Assembly (NCBI RefSeq): GCF_001187505.1 | Contig: NZ_CP012150.1 | Span: 558,001 to 622,000, forward strand | Direction: 5' to 3' | DNA from: Mycolicibacterium goodii | GTDB taxonomy: Bacteria; Actinomycetota; Actinomycetes; Mycobacteriales; Mycobacteriaceae | DNA length: 64,000 nt | In this document: positions 7,100 through 15,220 of the stretch, piece by piece | How the letters are laid out: every line of letters begins with the position of its first letter | Position numbering within the stretch: the first letter of the stretch is position 1 | Program-made: the position numbers and the translations under genes | The notes under the pieces: generated by a model | What the model saw: only the letters and a program-made list of their open reading frames with translations | Databases searched by the model: none | What the model was told of the DNA's origin: nothing

Positions 7100-9991
7100 T
7101 CAGCTCTGCGCGGGCAGGGCCGCGGTGTCCTGATCGTCGGTGTCGCTCTTCCCGGGCGTCGGGCGACGGAACTGGTTGTCACCACGCGGGTAGACCACCT
7201 GCGGCCACCAGAACCACCTGCCCAGCATCGTCGCGATCGACGGCATGAGCAGAGACCGCACGATCAACGTGTCGAGCAGCAGACCGATCGCGATGGTCGA
7301 CCCCATCTGCGCCAGCACCACCAGTTCGCTGCCGAGCATCGCCGCCATGGTCGCGGCGAACACCAGGCCCGCGGAGGTCACCACGCCGCCGGTGCCCGCC
7401 ATCGACCGGATGATGCCGGTCTTCAGACCCGCGTGGATCTCGTCCTTGAAACGCGAGACCAGCAGCAGGTTGTAGTCCGATCCGACGGCCAGCAGGATGA
7501 TGACCGACATCAGCATGACCAGCCAGTGCACCTGAACACCGAACAGGTCCTGCCAGATCAGCACCGAGATGCCGAACGACGCTGCGATCGAACTTGCCGC
7601 GGTGCCCACGATGACCAGCGCGGCGACGGCGCTGCGGGTCAGGATGAGCATGATCATGAAGATCAGCGTCAGCGCCGACACCACGGCGATCATCAGGTCA
7701 TAGCGCGCGCCGTCGGCCATGTCCTTGTAGGTCGCCGCCGTGCCGCCGAGGAAGATCTTGGCGTCCGACAGCGACGACATCTTCAGACCCTCCTGCGCGG
7801 CAGTGCGTTCCGCGTCGACGCGGGCGATGCCCTCCGGGGTCGCCGGATCGCTCTGGTGGGTGATGAACATGCGCGCGGACTTGCCGTCCGGCGACAGGAA
7901 CATCTTGAGGCCGCGTTCGAAGTCCGGGTTCTGGAACGCCTCTGGTGGCAGGTAGAAGAAGTCGTCGTTCTTCGCCTCGTCGAAGCTCTGCCCCATCGCC
8001 AGCGCGGTGTCGTTCATGGCCTGCATCTGGTCGAGCAGCGCCTTCTGCGAGTTGTACGACGCCAGAGACAGATCCCGGCTGGTCTTCATCGACGCGATGG
8101 TCTGCGGCAGCAGCGCGGTCAACTGCGGTGCGAGGTCGGCCAATTCATCGGTGTTGACCTGCACGGCCGACGTCCGGTCGGTCAACTCGTCGACGGTGTC
8201 GAGGGAGTCGAACAGCGACCGCGCCGCCGCACACATCGGGATGTCGAAACAGTGCGGCTCCCAGTAGAAGTAGTTGCGCAGCGGCCGGAACTGGTCGTCG
8301 AAGTTGGCGATGTTGTCGCGCAGTTGCTTGGTGACCTCGAGCAGTTCGCGTGACTTCTCCGCCGAGTCCTGCGTGAGCTTGGTCTGCCGCAACGACAACT
8401 CGTACTGCTTCTCCATGATGGCGATCGACTGGTTCGTTGCCTCGACCATCTTGAGTTGGTTCTCCAACTGCGCACGTTGGAACGGCAGGTTCAGGTTGCT
8501 GGTCTGTCCCTGGATTGCGGTCTGGAACGGAATCGAGCTGTGCTGGATCGGAATCCCGAGCGGCCGGGTGATGCTCTGCACCATCGCGATGCCCTGGGTG
8601 CGCAGCACGTTCTTGGCGACGCGGTCGAGCACCAGCATGTCGGCCGGGTTCCGCATGTCGTGGTCCGCCTCGACCATGAGGATGTCGGGGTTCATCCGGG
8701 CCTGCGTGAAATGCCGGTCCGCGGCGGCGAATCCGATGTTGACGGGGGCGTCCTCGGGCAGATACCAGCGGTCGTTGTAGGCAGGCCGATAGCCGGGTAC
8801 CGCGACGACGCCGATCAGCACGATGAAGGCGCTCGCGACGAGGATCGGTGCGGGCCAACGTACGACGGCGGTGCCGATGCGTCGCCAGAACCGGCCCTTG
8901 GCGGCCCGTTTGGCTTCGTAGAGGCCGACCTTGCTGCCGAGGAACAGGATCGACGGGCCCATGGTGACCGAGCTCGCCACGACGACGATCATGCCGATCG
9001 CGACGGGTGCGCCCATGGTGCTGAAGTACGGCAGCCGCGCGAAGCTCAGGCAGTACGTCGCGCCTGCGATGGTCAGACCCGACCCCACGATCACCGGTGA
9101 CACCGATTTGAACGTCGTGTAGTACGCGGTCTCGGGATCCTCACCCGCACCGCGGGCCTCGCGGTACCGGCCGAACAGGAAGATCCCGTAGTCGGTGGCC
9201 GCCGCGATCGCCAGCATCGTGAGGATGTTCCCGGCGAACGTGGTCAACCCGAACACGTCGTGCGTCGCCAGCACCGATATCAGCCCGCGGGAGGCCAGCA
9301 GTCCCACACCGGTGAGGACGAGTTGGATCAGTGTGGTGACGATCGAGCGGTAGACGATCAGCAACATCACCGCGATCGCCACGAGCGTGAACAGTGTGAT
9401 TTTGCCCAGGCTGGCGTTGCCGATGACGTGCAGGTCGTCGGTGAGGGCCGCGGGCCCGGCGGCGTAGGCCTGCACTCCCGGCGGCGCGGGGGTGTCGGCG
9501 ATCGCCTGACGCACCACCTGAACGCCTTCGTTGGCCAGGGTCTGCCCCTGCTCACCGGCGAGGTTGAGCATCACGTAGGCGGCTTTGCCGTCCGCGCTCT
9601 GAGCGCCTGCCGCCGTGAGGGTGTCACCCCAGAAGTCCTGGATGTGCTGGACGTGTTCGGGGTCCTGCTGGAGCTTGTGGATGATCTCGTCGTAGTACTT
9701 GTGCGCGTCGGGTCCGAGCGGCTCTTGGCCCTCGATGACCACCATCACCGTGCTGTTGGAGTCGAACTCCTTGAAGTTGCCTCCCATTCGGTGCATGCCG
9801 GTCAGCGACGGCGCGTCCTGGGGCGCCATGGGCGCCGAATGCTCCTCGCCGACGATCTCCAGCTGCGGCGCGATGATGTTGACCAACGCGGCGAAGGCCA
9901 CCCAGATCAGGATCACCGGCACGGCGAGGATCCTCAGGGCGTGCGGGATGAACGGCTTTCTGTCGGTACGGTTGTGGGCGCCTTGAGTCAT
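7100..9991 (-). CDS. mmpL: MmpL-family RND transporter
   Basis: The 963-aa product has the MmpL architecture. There is one N-terminal helix (LAVPVILIWVAFAALV), a large periplasmic loop, helices 2-6, and a second periplasmic loop with a predicted coiled coil of repeated Q/E/L residues (about 480-590). Helices 7-12 and a short cytoplasmic tail follow. The Asp-Tyr proton-relay motifs are present as AAATDYGIFLFGRYREAR and VGSDYNLLLVSRFKDE. MmpL proteins export cell-envelope lipids or siderophores with an MmpS partner. Its start overlaps the mmpS stop by ATGA. It is of the MmpL4/5 size class; the cargo is unknown. A second periplasmic Cys pair (HCFDIPMC) could form a disulfide. Confidence 0.9.
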   Translation of the reverse strand: MTQGAHNRTDRKPFIPHALRILAVPVILIWVAFAALVNIIAPQLEIVGEEHSAPMAPQDAPSLTGMHRMGGNFKEFDSNSTVMVVIEGQEPLGPDAHKYYDEIIHKLQQDPEHVQHIQDFWGDTLTAAGAQSADGKAAYVMLNLAGEQGQTLANEGVQVVRQAIADTPAPPGVQAYAAGPAALTDDLHVIGNASLGKITLFTLVAIAVMLLIVYRSIVTTLIQLVLTGVGLLASRGLISVLATHDVFGLTTFAGNILTMLAIAAATDYGIFLFGRYREARGAGEDPETAYYTTFKSVSPVIVGSGLTIAGATYCLSFARLPYFSTMGAPVAIGMIVVVASSVTMGPSILFLGSKVGLYEAKRAAKGRFWRRIGTAVVRWPAPILVASAFIVLIGVVAVPGYRPAYNDRWYLPEDAPVNIGFAAADRHFTQARMNPDILMVEADHDMRNPADMLVLDRVAKNVLRTQGIAMVQSITRPLGIPIQHSSIPFQTAIQGQTSNLNLPFQRAQLENQLKMVEATNQSIAIMEKQYELSLRQTKLTQDSAEKSRELLEVTKQLRDNIANFDDQFRPLRNYFYWEPHCFDIPMCAAARSLFDSLDTVDELTDRTSAVQVNTDELADLAPQLTALLPQTIASMKTSRDLSLASYNSQKALLDQMQAMNDTALAMGQSFDEAKNDDFFYLPPEAFQNPDFERGLKMFLSPDGKSARMFITHQSDPATPEGIARVDAERTAAQEGLKMSSLSDAKIFLGGTAATYKDMADGARYDLMIAVVSALTLIFMIMLILTRSAVAALVIVGTAASSIAASFGISVLIWQDLFGVQVHWLVMLMSVIILLAVGSDYNLLLVSRFKDEIHAGLKTGIIRSMAGTGGVVTSAGLVFAATMAAMLGSELVVLAQMGSTIAIGLLLDTLIVRSLLMPSIATMLGRWFWWPQVVYPRGDNQFRRPTPGKSDTDDQDTAALPAQS

Positions 9992-10428
9992 GCGGATTTC
10001 ACCAAGCAGTAGGTTTGCGCGTCGATCCCGTTGGCCGACTTCTCTTCCCGGACAATTCCGTTGACGGTGACGCGGCAGCCGATCGCGTCGCTGCTGCTCA
10101 GTGCCATCAGGTTCGCGCTGACGGTCGGCAGGGTCGTCGACAAGGTGACCGACCAGGGCAGTGTCGTGTTCACCGAATGGACTTTGGCGTCGGTGTCGAA
10201 GTAGCTGATCTGTGCCGTGCTACCGGGTGGGCCGTACACCTCGTACACCAAGATCTTGGGGTTGAACTGCACGATCTCGATACCGGCTCCGGCATTGGGG
10301 TTCAGATCCTGCGATCCGAACTTCTCGTGCAGCCGCCATACCACCAGTCCTGAGATGGGTAGGACCACCGCGAGTACCAATGGAATCCACACCTGTTTCA
10401 GCACACGTGGCAGCAAGCCAGTGTTCAC
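9988..10428 (-). CDS. mmpS: MmpS-family membrane accessory protein
   Basis: The 146-aa product has a single N-terminal helix (WIPLVLAVVLPISGLVVW) and a periplasmic beta-rich domain with VVYEVYG-like and AQISYFD segments. Two Cys residues near the C terminus (IGCRVTVNG and TYCLVKSA) are the classic MmpS pair. It assists its MmpL partner in substrate export. GTG at 10428 is preceded by GGAGG. The upstream region is AT-rich and shared with a divergent ECF sigma gene, suggesting joint control. Confidence 0.9.
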   Translation of the reverse strand: MNTGLLPRVLKQVWIPLVLAVVLPISGLVVWRLHEKFGSQDLNPNAGAGIEIVQFNPKILVYEVYGPPGSTAQISYFDTDAKVHSVNTTLPWSVTLSTTLPTVSANLMALSSSDAIGCRVTVNGIVREEKSANGIDAQTYCLVKSA

Positions 10429-10478
10429 CCCAAGACCTCCGACCCAGGCATTCGTCGCATATGGCGAATTACTTCGCT

Positions 10479-10642
10479 TATCTATATACAGCGTGGAGCA
10501 ACTTTACACACGCTCACAACCCGGTGCAGTGCGGGGATATTTCCTGTGAGAACACTGCCAGTTCGCTGAAATTAATTCCGCCGTCGGTGATTTGGCCGAT
10601 TGGACACGAGGCCGAACCGGCGGGTATTTTGATATATAGATA
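10479..10642. promoter_or_regulatory. inverted pair of TATATAGATA elements between mmpS and the ECF sigma gene
   Basis: TATCTATATA at 10479-10488 and TATATAGATA at 10633-10642 are exact reverse complements. Each points outward, the first lying 51 bp before mmpS and the second 25 bp before the sigma start. They could be matching -10 regions or sites for one regulator. The whole 10430-10660 gap is much richer in A+T than the rest of the window. Confidence 0.4.
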
Positions 10643-10666
10643 TTCTATGTAACTCGGGAGGTGCTC

Positions 10667-11302
10667 GTGCGCGTCGAATATGTCAACCGGTCGGCCACGT
10701 CTGCGCGCGACGCCACCGAGTTCATCGCGGCAGCCCTGCCGTGCATCGAGGCGATCGAGCGCGGCGCCCGGCGCCTCACCGCCAACCAGTTCGACGCAGA
10801 AGACCTGGTTCAGGAGACACTGCTCAACGCGTACAACGGGTTTCACACCTTCGAGGGCGGAACCAACATGCAGGCGTGGCTTTTCCGCATCATGCGCAAC
10901 ACCTGGATCTCCGGTTACCGTTCCCGCCAGCGGAATCCGGTCGAGCTGTTGTGTGAGGACTTCACCGATGCCCAACTCTCCGCCGGCATGCGCCTCACGT
11001 CCACCGCACCGCGGTCAGCCGAGAACGAAGTCCTCGCCCACCTGCCCGACGATGCAATCGCCGATGCCCTGCGCGCCCTGCCGCACGCCAATCGGATGGT
11101 GGTCTATTACGCCGACGTACAGGGCTACGCCTATCGTGAGATCGCCTCGCTGATGGGCACCCCCGTCGGAACCGTCATGTCACGGCTGGCGCGCGGCCGC
11201 GCCCGCCTGCGCACACTGCTCGCCGATGTCGCCGAAGAGCGCGGCCTCACCGACCGTCACGCAGCGGTGCCTGCCGGTCGCGCGAGATATCCGCTCCTGT
11301 AG
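10667..11302 (+). CDS. ECF RNA polymerase sigma factor
   Basis: The product of about 211 aa is a group 4 sigma factor with region 2 ([22 protein letters not shown], then [16 protein letters not shown]) and region 4 ([38 protein letters not shown]). The length and the VYYADVQG...VGTVMSRL region resemble the SigH/ECF12 type. No anti-sigma gene adjoins it, although SigH-like factors usually have one. GTG at 10667 has GGAGG five bases upstream; GTG at 10661 is the alternative. It is divergent from mmpS-mmpL, and its 3' end overlaps a second ECF gene on the other strand by 46 bp. Confidence 0.85.
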   Translation: MRVEYVNRSATSARDATEFIAAALPCIEAIERGARRLTANQFDAEDLVQETLLNAYNGFHTFEGGTNMQAWLFRIMRNTWISGYRSRQRNPVELLCEDFTDAQLSAGMRLTSTAPRSAENEVLAHLPDDAIADALRALPHANRMVVYYADVQGYAYREIASLMGTPVGTVMSRLARGRARLRTLLADVAEERGLTDRHAAVPAGRARYPLL

Positions 11303-11865
11303 GCGAATTCGATGAGGTGCTCACGAAGACGCCTGCGTCCGCGGTGTAACCGGGACATGACCGTTCCGACGGGCACATCCAGCACGTGGGCGACCTCCTG
11401 GTATCGCAGCCCGACGACATCGGCGTAGTAGACGACCATCCGCTGCGGCTCGGGCAGTGCCGCCACCGCAGCGCGCACCTCCGGCTCGCCCATGGATTCG
11501 AGCGCGGCCAACTCGGCCGAGGCCAGGTCGGTCTCCGAACGCGCCGCGACCGCCAGTTGTGCGTCGCTGATCGTCTCGGTGACCACGACATCCGGCCGGC
11601 GCTGTGCGGTGTGGTAGGAGTTGGTCCACGTGTTGGTGAGGATCTTGAACAGCCACGCCCTGATGTTGGTGCCGTCGCGGTAGGTGTGAAAACTGCCGTA
11701 CGCCCTGACCATCGTCTCCTGCACCAGGTCTTCGGCGTCGGCCTGATTGCGCGTGTACCGGCGTGCGACGCCGTACAGCTGGTCAAGCAGCGGCAGTGCG
11801 TCGCGTTCGAACCTCTCGGCGCTGCTGCCGTGGTCGGTCACTTCTGCCTCAGCGGTCACTGACAT
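11257..11865 (-). CDS. second ECF RNA polymerase sigma factor
   Basis: The 202-aa product is a paralogue of the convergent sigma gene. Region 2 reads [22 protein letters not shown] and [19 protein letters not shown]. Region 4 reads [41 protein letters not shown] at 11865 has AGGAG seven bases upstream. The last 15 codons lie over the end of the opposing sigma gene, so the two mRNAs share complementary 3' ends. A SoxR-box-like palindrome inside a 19-bp promoter spacer sits about 160 bp upstream on the same strand. It is divergent from the nitrilase cluster. No anti-sigma gene is adjacent. Confidence 0.85.
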   Translation of the reverse strand: MSVTAEAEVTDHGSSAERFERDALPLLDQLYGVARRYTRNQADAEDLVQETMVRAYGSFHTYRDGTNIRAWLFKILTNTWTNSYHTAQRRPDVVVTETISDAQLAVAARSETDLASAELAALESMGEPEVRAAVAALPEPQRMVVYYADVVGLRYQEVAHVLDVPVGTVMSRLHRGRRRLREHLIEFAYRSGYLARPAGTAA

Positions 11866-12222
11866 GACCCGCTCCTGCCATTGTCGATGCGGTGTGAACT
11901 CGTTTATCCAGCAACACCACGAAAGTTACTGCCCGCTGCACGCCGACCCCAGGGGGTTTACCCCCGGGTTCTCGGCGGTTTCCCGCCCTTGGCCACTGGA
12001 GTCCACATGTCATGAGAGCCAGCCTGGCACCTCAAGTGCAGTTGAGGTCAAGGCGCATGCTGCACCTATTACGAGCACATTGCCGCTGTGAGATTTCGGC
12101 AATTCAGAAGTAGTCCATCCCTAACCACACGGCAATGGCCGGGGCCTGTAATTGACCCAGCCGATCATCCGGCTCCCGGCACTGTCGCCGCCCGCAGCCT
12201 CATCGCCTCCCTGGAGAAACCC
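11866..12222. other. intergenic region between the ECF sigma gene and the nitrilase cluster
   Basis: This 357-bp gap has no convincing ORF. Besides the SoxR-like operator it has a compact hairpin (GGGGGT-TT-ACCCCC, 11952-11965). There is no obvious sigma-A promoter for the nitrilase operon. A nitrogen-control (GlnR-type) site would be expected from the biology of the cluster, but I could not identify one with confidence. Confidence 0.4.
12021..12051 (-). promoter_or_regulatory. SoxR/MerR-type promoter with palindromic operator in a 19-bp spacer
   Basis: ACCTCAAGTGCAGTTGAGGT (12029-12048) is a 7-6-7 perfect inverted repeat, very close to the enterobacterial SoxR box (CCTCAAGTTAACTTGAGG). On the minus strand a TTGACC -35 (12051-12046) and a CAGGCT -10 (12026-12021) flank exactly 19 bases. 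This is the overlong spacer typical of MerR-family activated promoters. It reads toward the ECF sigma gene that starts at 11865. Confidence 0.55.
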
Positions 12223-12744
12223 ATGCCGTTCGACGAATCCATCACCGAGAACATCAAGACCTCGCTGGCCGAGATCCCGCATCCGGCGCTGCCGAAGGGT
12301 TCCAGCATATATGGCGGTACCAAGATCTTCCCCGACTACCAGGCCGAGGAAGGCGAAAGCTATTTCACGCTGGTACACGGCATCGCGCACGAGTCCTCCG
12401 TCGCATTCGTCGCCGTGCTGCAGGCCACCCGCGCGCTGCGTAAGGGGTTCGAATCGGCCATCTACTTCTACGGGCCGGGATCGATCAACTGCCTTGCTAC
12501 GCGCGGATTTCCGAAGACCGGTGACTCCGGTTTCCCGGGTGAACAGAACATCAACGACGCGCTGGCCACCTTCATCAAGGAGGGCGGCACGGTGTTCTGC
12601 TGCCGGTTCGGGCTCGGCCTGCACGGCGGACGCGAGGAAGACCTCATCGAGGGCGTCATTCCGGCGCACCCGCTCGACGTCCAGGACGCGCTCATCTACT
12701 ACGCCCGCAAAGGCGCCATCATCAACTCCACCTACATGGTTTGA
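12223..12744 (+). CDS. nitB: MSMEG_0572/NitB-family protein (nitrogen-starvation-associated, Nit1C cluster)
   Basis: The 173-aa soluble protein opens every Nit1C-type cluster and is named for its M. smegmatis member. Visible features are a compact alpha/beta protein with TKIFPDYQAEEGESYFTLV, a Gly-rich CLATRGFPKTGDSGFPGEQN loop and CRFGLGLHGGREEDLIEGVI. The fold recalls small DsrE-like domains, and the biochemical role is unknown. ATG at 12223 follows GGAG by six bases. It is the first of eight same-strand genes packed with overlaps or very short gaps up to 19649. In Pseudomonas the cluster is needed for growth on cyanide or nitriles; that role is knowledge from other organisms. Confidence 0.8.
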   Translation: MPFDESITENIKTSLAEIPHPALPKGSSIYGGTKIFPDYQAEEGESYFTLVHGIAHESSVAFVAVLQATRALRKGFESAIYFYGPGSINCLATRGFPKTGDSGFPGEQNINDALATFIKEGGTVFCCRFGLGLHGGREEDLIEGVIPAHPLDVQDALIYYARKGAIINSTYMV

Positions 12745-12753
12745 GGCCGCGCC

Positions 12754-13656
12754 ATGATGACCACGCTCGCCGCCGTTTCGGCGAACTTCACCCGCGACCT
12801 GGAGCAGAATTTCGCGCTCATCGCCGATCTCGCAGAGCAAGCCCGCGAGAACGGCGTCGACTTCCTGGTACTTCCGGAAGCCGCCATCGGCGGCTATCTC
12901 TCGTCGCTGGGCAATCACGGAGACACCGTGCGGGCCACGAGCCGGTCGCTTCCGCCCGCCATCCGCCTCGACGGCCCGGAGATCGCCCGGGTCCAGCAGA
13001 TCGTCGGTGACCTCGTGGTCGCGATCGGCTTCTGCGAACTGGCCGACGACGGAGAGACGCGGTACAACGCCGCCGCGGTGCTCGACGGATTCGACATCTA
13101 CGGCAGCTACCGCAAGGTGCACCAGCCGCTCGGCGAGGGCATGTCGTATTCGGCGGGCTCGGACTACGGGGTCTTCGACACACCGGTCGGACGGGTCGGG
13201 CTGCAGATCTGCTACGACAAGGCCTTTCCTGAAGCCGCCCGGGTGATGGCACTCGGTGGCGCGCAGATCATCGCCAGTCTGTCGGCGTGGCCGGCCGCCC
13301 GCACCGCCACCGCCGAGAACCTCCAGGATGACCGCTGGACCTACCGGTTCAATCTGTTCGACATGGCCCGCGCGCTGGACAACCAGGTGTTCTGGGTCGC
13401 GTCCAACCAGAGCGGGACCTTCGGCTCATTGCGATACGTCGGAAACGCCAAGGTGGTCGATCCGGGTGGAAACATCTTGGCCACAACTCTTCTCGACAGC
13501 GGTATGGCGGTCGCCCAGGTCGACATCGACGAGACATTCCGCGCCATGCGGGCCGGGATGTTCCATCTGCGCGACCGCAGACCCGACGTCTACGCACCTT
13601 TGACCGACTCCGACGGTCCGCGCACGGCGAAGTGGCGGGAACTCGCCCATGCCTGA
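12754..13656 (+). CDS. nitC: Nit6803-type nitrilase
   Basis: This 300-aa carbon-nitrogen hydrolase converts a nitrile to the carboxylic acid and ammonia. The Glu-Lys-Cys triad is intact: E42 in LPEAAIGGYL, K121 in YRKVHQPLGEG and C153 in QICYDKAFPE. It closely matches the cyanobacterial Nit6803 nitrilases that define the Nit1 clade. It starts nine bases after nitB (ATGATG; either ATG could start it) and overlaps the next gene by eight bases. Its paralogue at 17707 keeps the fold but lacks the catalytic Cys. Confidence 0.9.
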   Translation: MMTTLAAVSANFTRDLEQNFALIADLAEQARENGVDFLVLPEAAIGGYLSSLGNHGDTVRATSRSLPPAIRLDGPEIARVQQIVGDLVVAIGFCELADDGETRYNAAAVLDGFDIYGSYRKVHQPLGEGMSYSAGSDYGVFDTPVGRVGLQICYDKAFPEAARVMALGGAQIIASLSAWPAARTATAENLQDDRWTYRFNLFDMARALDNQVFWVASNQSGTFGSLRYVGNAKVVDPGGNILATTLLDSGMAVAQVDIDETFRAMRAGMFHLRDRRPDVYAPLTDSDGPRTAKWRELAHA

Positions 13657-13945
13657 GATGACCTTCGAAGTCCGGTGGCCGGACGGCAGCACCGAGCGTT
13701 GCTATTCCCCGAGCCTGGTGATCCACGACCATCTGACCGCGGGAACGCATTATGCCGTCGACGATTTCGTGGAGCGCTCGAGCCGGGCACTGGCCGAGGC
13801 GAGCGAACGGGTACGCGCCAAGTACGGCTTCGCCTGCACCTCGGCAGCCCAGACCCGTCAGCGCATCGTCGCCGTCGCCCGGCGGTTCAGCGGCGATGCG
13901 GTGCTCGAGGTCGTCGCCATGCACCCCGAACCGGAGCCGTCATGA
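13649..13945 (+). CDS. nitG: MSMEG_0570/NitG-family small protein
   Basis: The 98-aa protein has the family pattern: N-terminal EVRWPDGSTERCYSPSLVI, then a YAVDDFVERSSRALAEASERV helix and a RFSGDAVLEVVAMHP strand. The function is not known; it is conserved in Nit1C clusters and linked to nitrogen starvation in family names. It overlaps the nitrilase stop by 8 bp and the next start by ATGA, so all three are coupled. It is too small to be an obvious enzyme and could be a partner or carrier. Confidence 0.8.
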   Translation: MPEMTFEVRWPDGSTERCYSPSLVIHDHLTAGTHYAVDDFVERSSRALAEASERVRAKYGFACTSAAQTRQRIVAVARRFSGDAVLEVVAMHPEPEPS

Positions 13946-15213
13946 CCACCCACATCCCCGTCGCCGTCATCGGCGGCGGACAGGCCGGCCTGTCGGTCAG
14001 CTGGTACCTGGTGCGGGCAGGCATCGAGCACACCGTGATCGAATCGAAGACCCCGATGCACGCGTGGGCCGACACCCGTTGGGACAACTTCACTCTCGTC
14101 ACCCCGAACTGGCACTGCAGGCTCCCCGGCTACCCGTATGCCGGACCCGATCCCGACGGCTTCATGACCCGTGACGAGGTCGTCGACTGGCTGACCGGGT
14201 GGCTCGACACCTTCGACCCGCCGCTGCGCAACCACACCCGCGTCACCCGGTTGCAGAACCGTGCCGGGGGCGGCTTCGAGTTGACCCTGCAGGACGAATC
14301 CGGTCAGTCGACGCTCACGTGTGACCACGCCGTCATCGCGACCGGCGGGTACCCCGTGCCTGTCATCCCGCCGTATGCCGCCCAACTCGACGAGACCATC
14401 CTGCAGATCCACTCGGAGCAGTACCGCAACGCGGGCACACTGCCCGACGGGGCAGTGTTGGTAGTCGGCACCGGACAGTCCGGCGCCCAGATCGCCGAGG
14501 ACCTGCACCTGGCCGGACGCCGGGTCCACCTCGCGGTGGGCGGCGCGCCGCGCGTGGCACGGTTCTACCGCGGCAGGGACTGCATGACCTGGCTTGCCGA
14601 CATGGGCCTGTACGACCGGCCCGCCCAGCAGTATCCGGGAGGCCAGGCCGCGATCGAGAAGACCAACCACTACGTCACCGGACGCGACGGTGGACGCGAT
14701 GTGGACCTGCGCCAGTTCGCGACCGAAGGGATGAGGCTCTACGGCACGCTCGCGGACGGGAAGGACTCGACGCTGCGGTTCGAACCCACACTGGCCGAAG
14801 CGCTGGATCATGCCGACTCGGTCTACAACTCGATCTGCTCGGATATCGATGCCCACATCGAGCGCAACGGGATCGACGCACCACCTGCCTCACGTTACGA
14901 ACCGGTGTGGAAGCCCGAAACCGAGACCACCACACTGGATCTCGCTGCGGCCGGGATCACCAGCATCGTATGGGCGATCGGCTACCGGCCGGATTACCGG
15001 TGGATAGCGGCCAGCGCCTTCGACGGCGCGGGCCGGCCGATGCAGACCCGCGGGATCACCAATGTCGCCGGTCTGAGCTTCGTCGGGCTGCCGTGGATGC
15101 ACACCTGGGGCTCCGGCCGCTTCCTCGGCATCGATCGCGATGCCCGGCACATCGCCGCGACGATCATCAGCAGCTACCACGAGTCGGTCTTGCGGCTCGC
15201 CATGAAGGTGTAG
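13942..15213 (+). CDS. nitH: MSMEG_0569/NitH-family flavin-dependent oxidoreductase
   Basis: The 423-aa protein has an N-terminal FAD dinucleotide fold (AVIGGGQAGLSVSWYL) and a second nucleotide site (VLVVGTGQSGAQIAEDL at about 170-190). The C-terminal AIGYRPDY and GLPWMHTWGSGRFLGI sequences are typical of class B flavin monooxygenases and related oxidoreductases. It probably oxidises a small substrate with NAD(P)H and O2. It is part of the nitrilase operon; the start at ATG 13942 overlaps the nitG stop. The exact reaction in Nit1C clusters is unsettled, and conversion of a cyanide- or nitrile-derived intermediate is inference. Confidence 0.8.
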   Translation: MTTHIPVAVIGGGQAGLSVSWYLVRAGIEHTVIESKTPMHAWADTRWDNFTLVTPNWHCRLPGYPYAGPDPDGFMTRDEVVDWLTGWLDTFDPPLRNHTRVTRLQNRAGGGFELTLQDESGQSTLTCDHAVIATGGYPVPVIPPYAAQLDETILQIHSEQYRNAGTLPDGAVLVVGTGQSGAQIAEDLHLAGRRVHLAVGGAPRVARFYRGRDCMTWLADMGLYDRPAQQYPGGQAAIEKTNHYVTGRDGGRDVDLRQFATEGMRLYGTLADGKDSTLRFEPTLAEALDHADSVYNSICSDIDAHIERNGIDAPPASRYEPVWKPETETTTLDLAAAGITSIVWAIGYRPDYRWIAASAFDGAGRPMQTRGITNVAGLSFVGLPWMHTWGSGRFLGIDRDARHIAATIISSYHESVLRLAMKV

Positions 15214-15220
15214 GTATGCC

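Noticed and set aside
6326..8353. Long plus-strand frame of 675 codons opposite the thioesterase and mmpL genes
   Set aside because: Arg/His/Gly-rich composition with no family; it is an antisense shadow in high-GC DNA of well-supported minus-strand genes.
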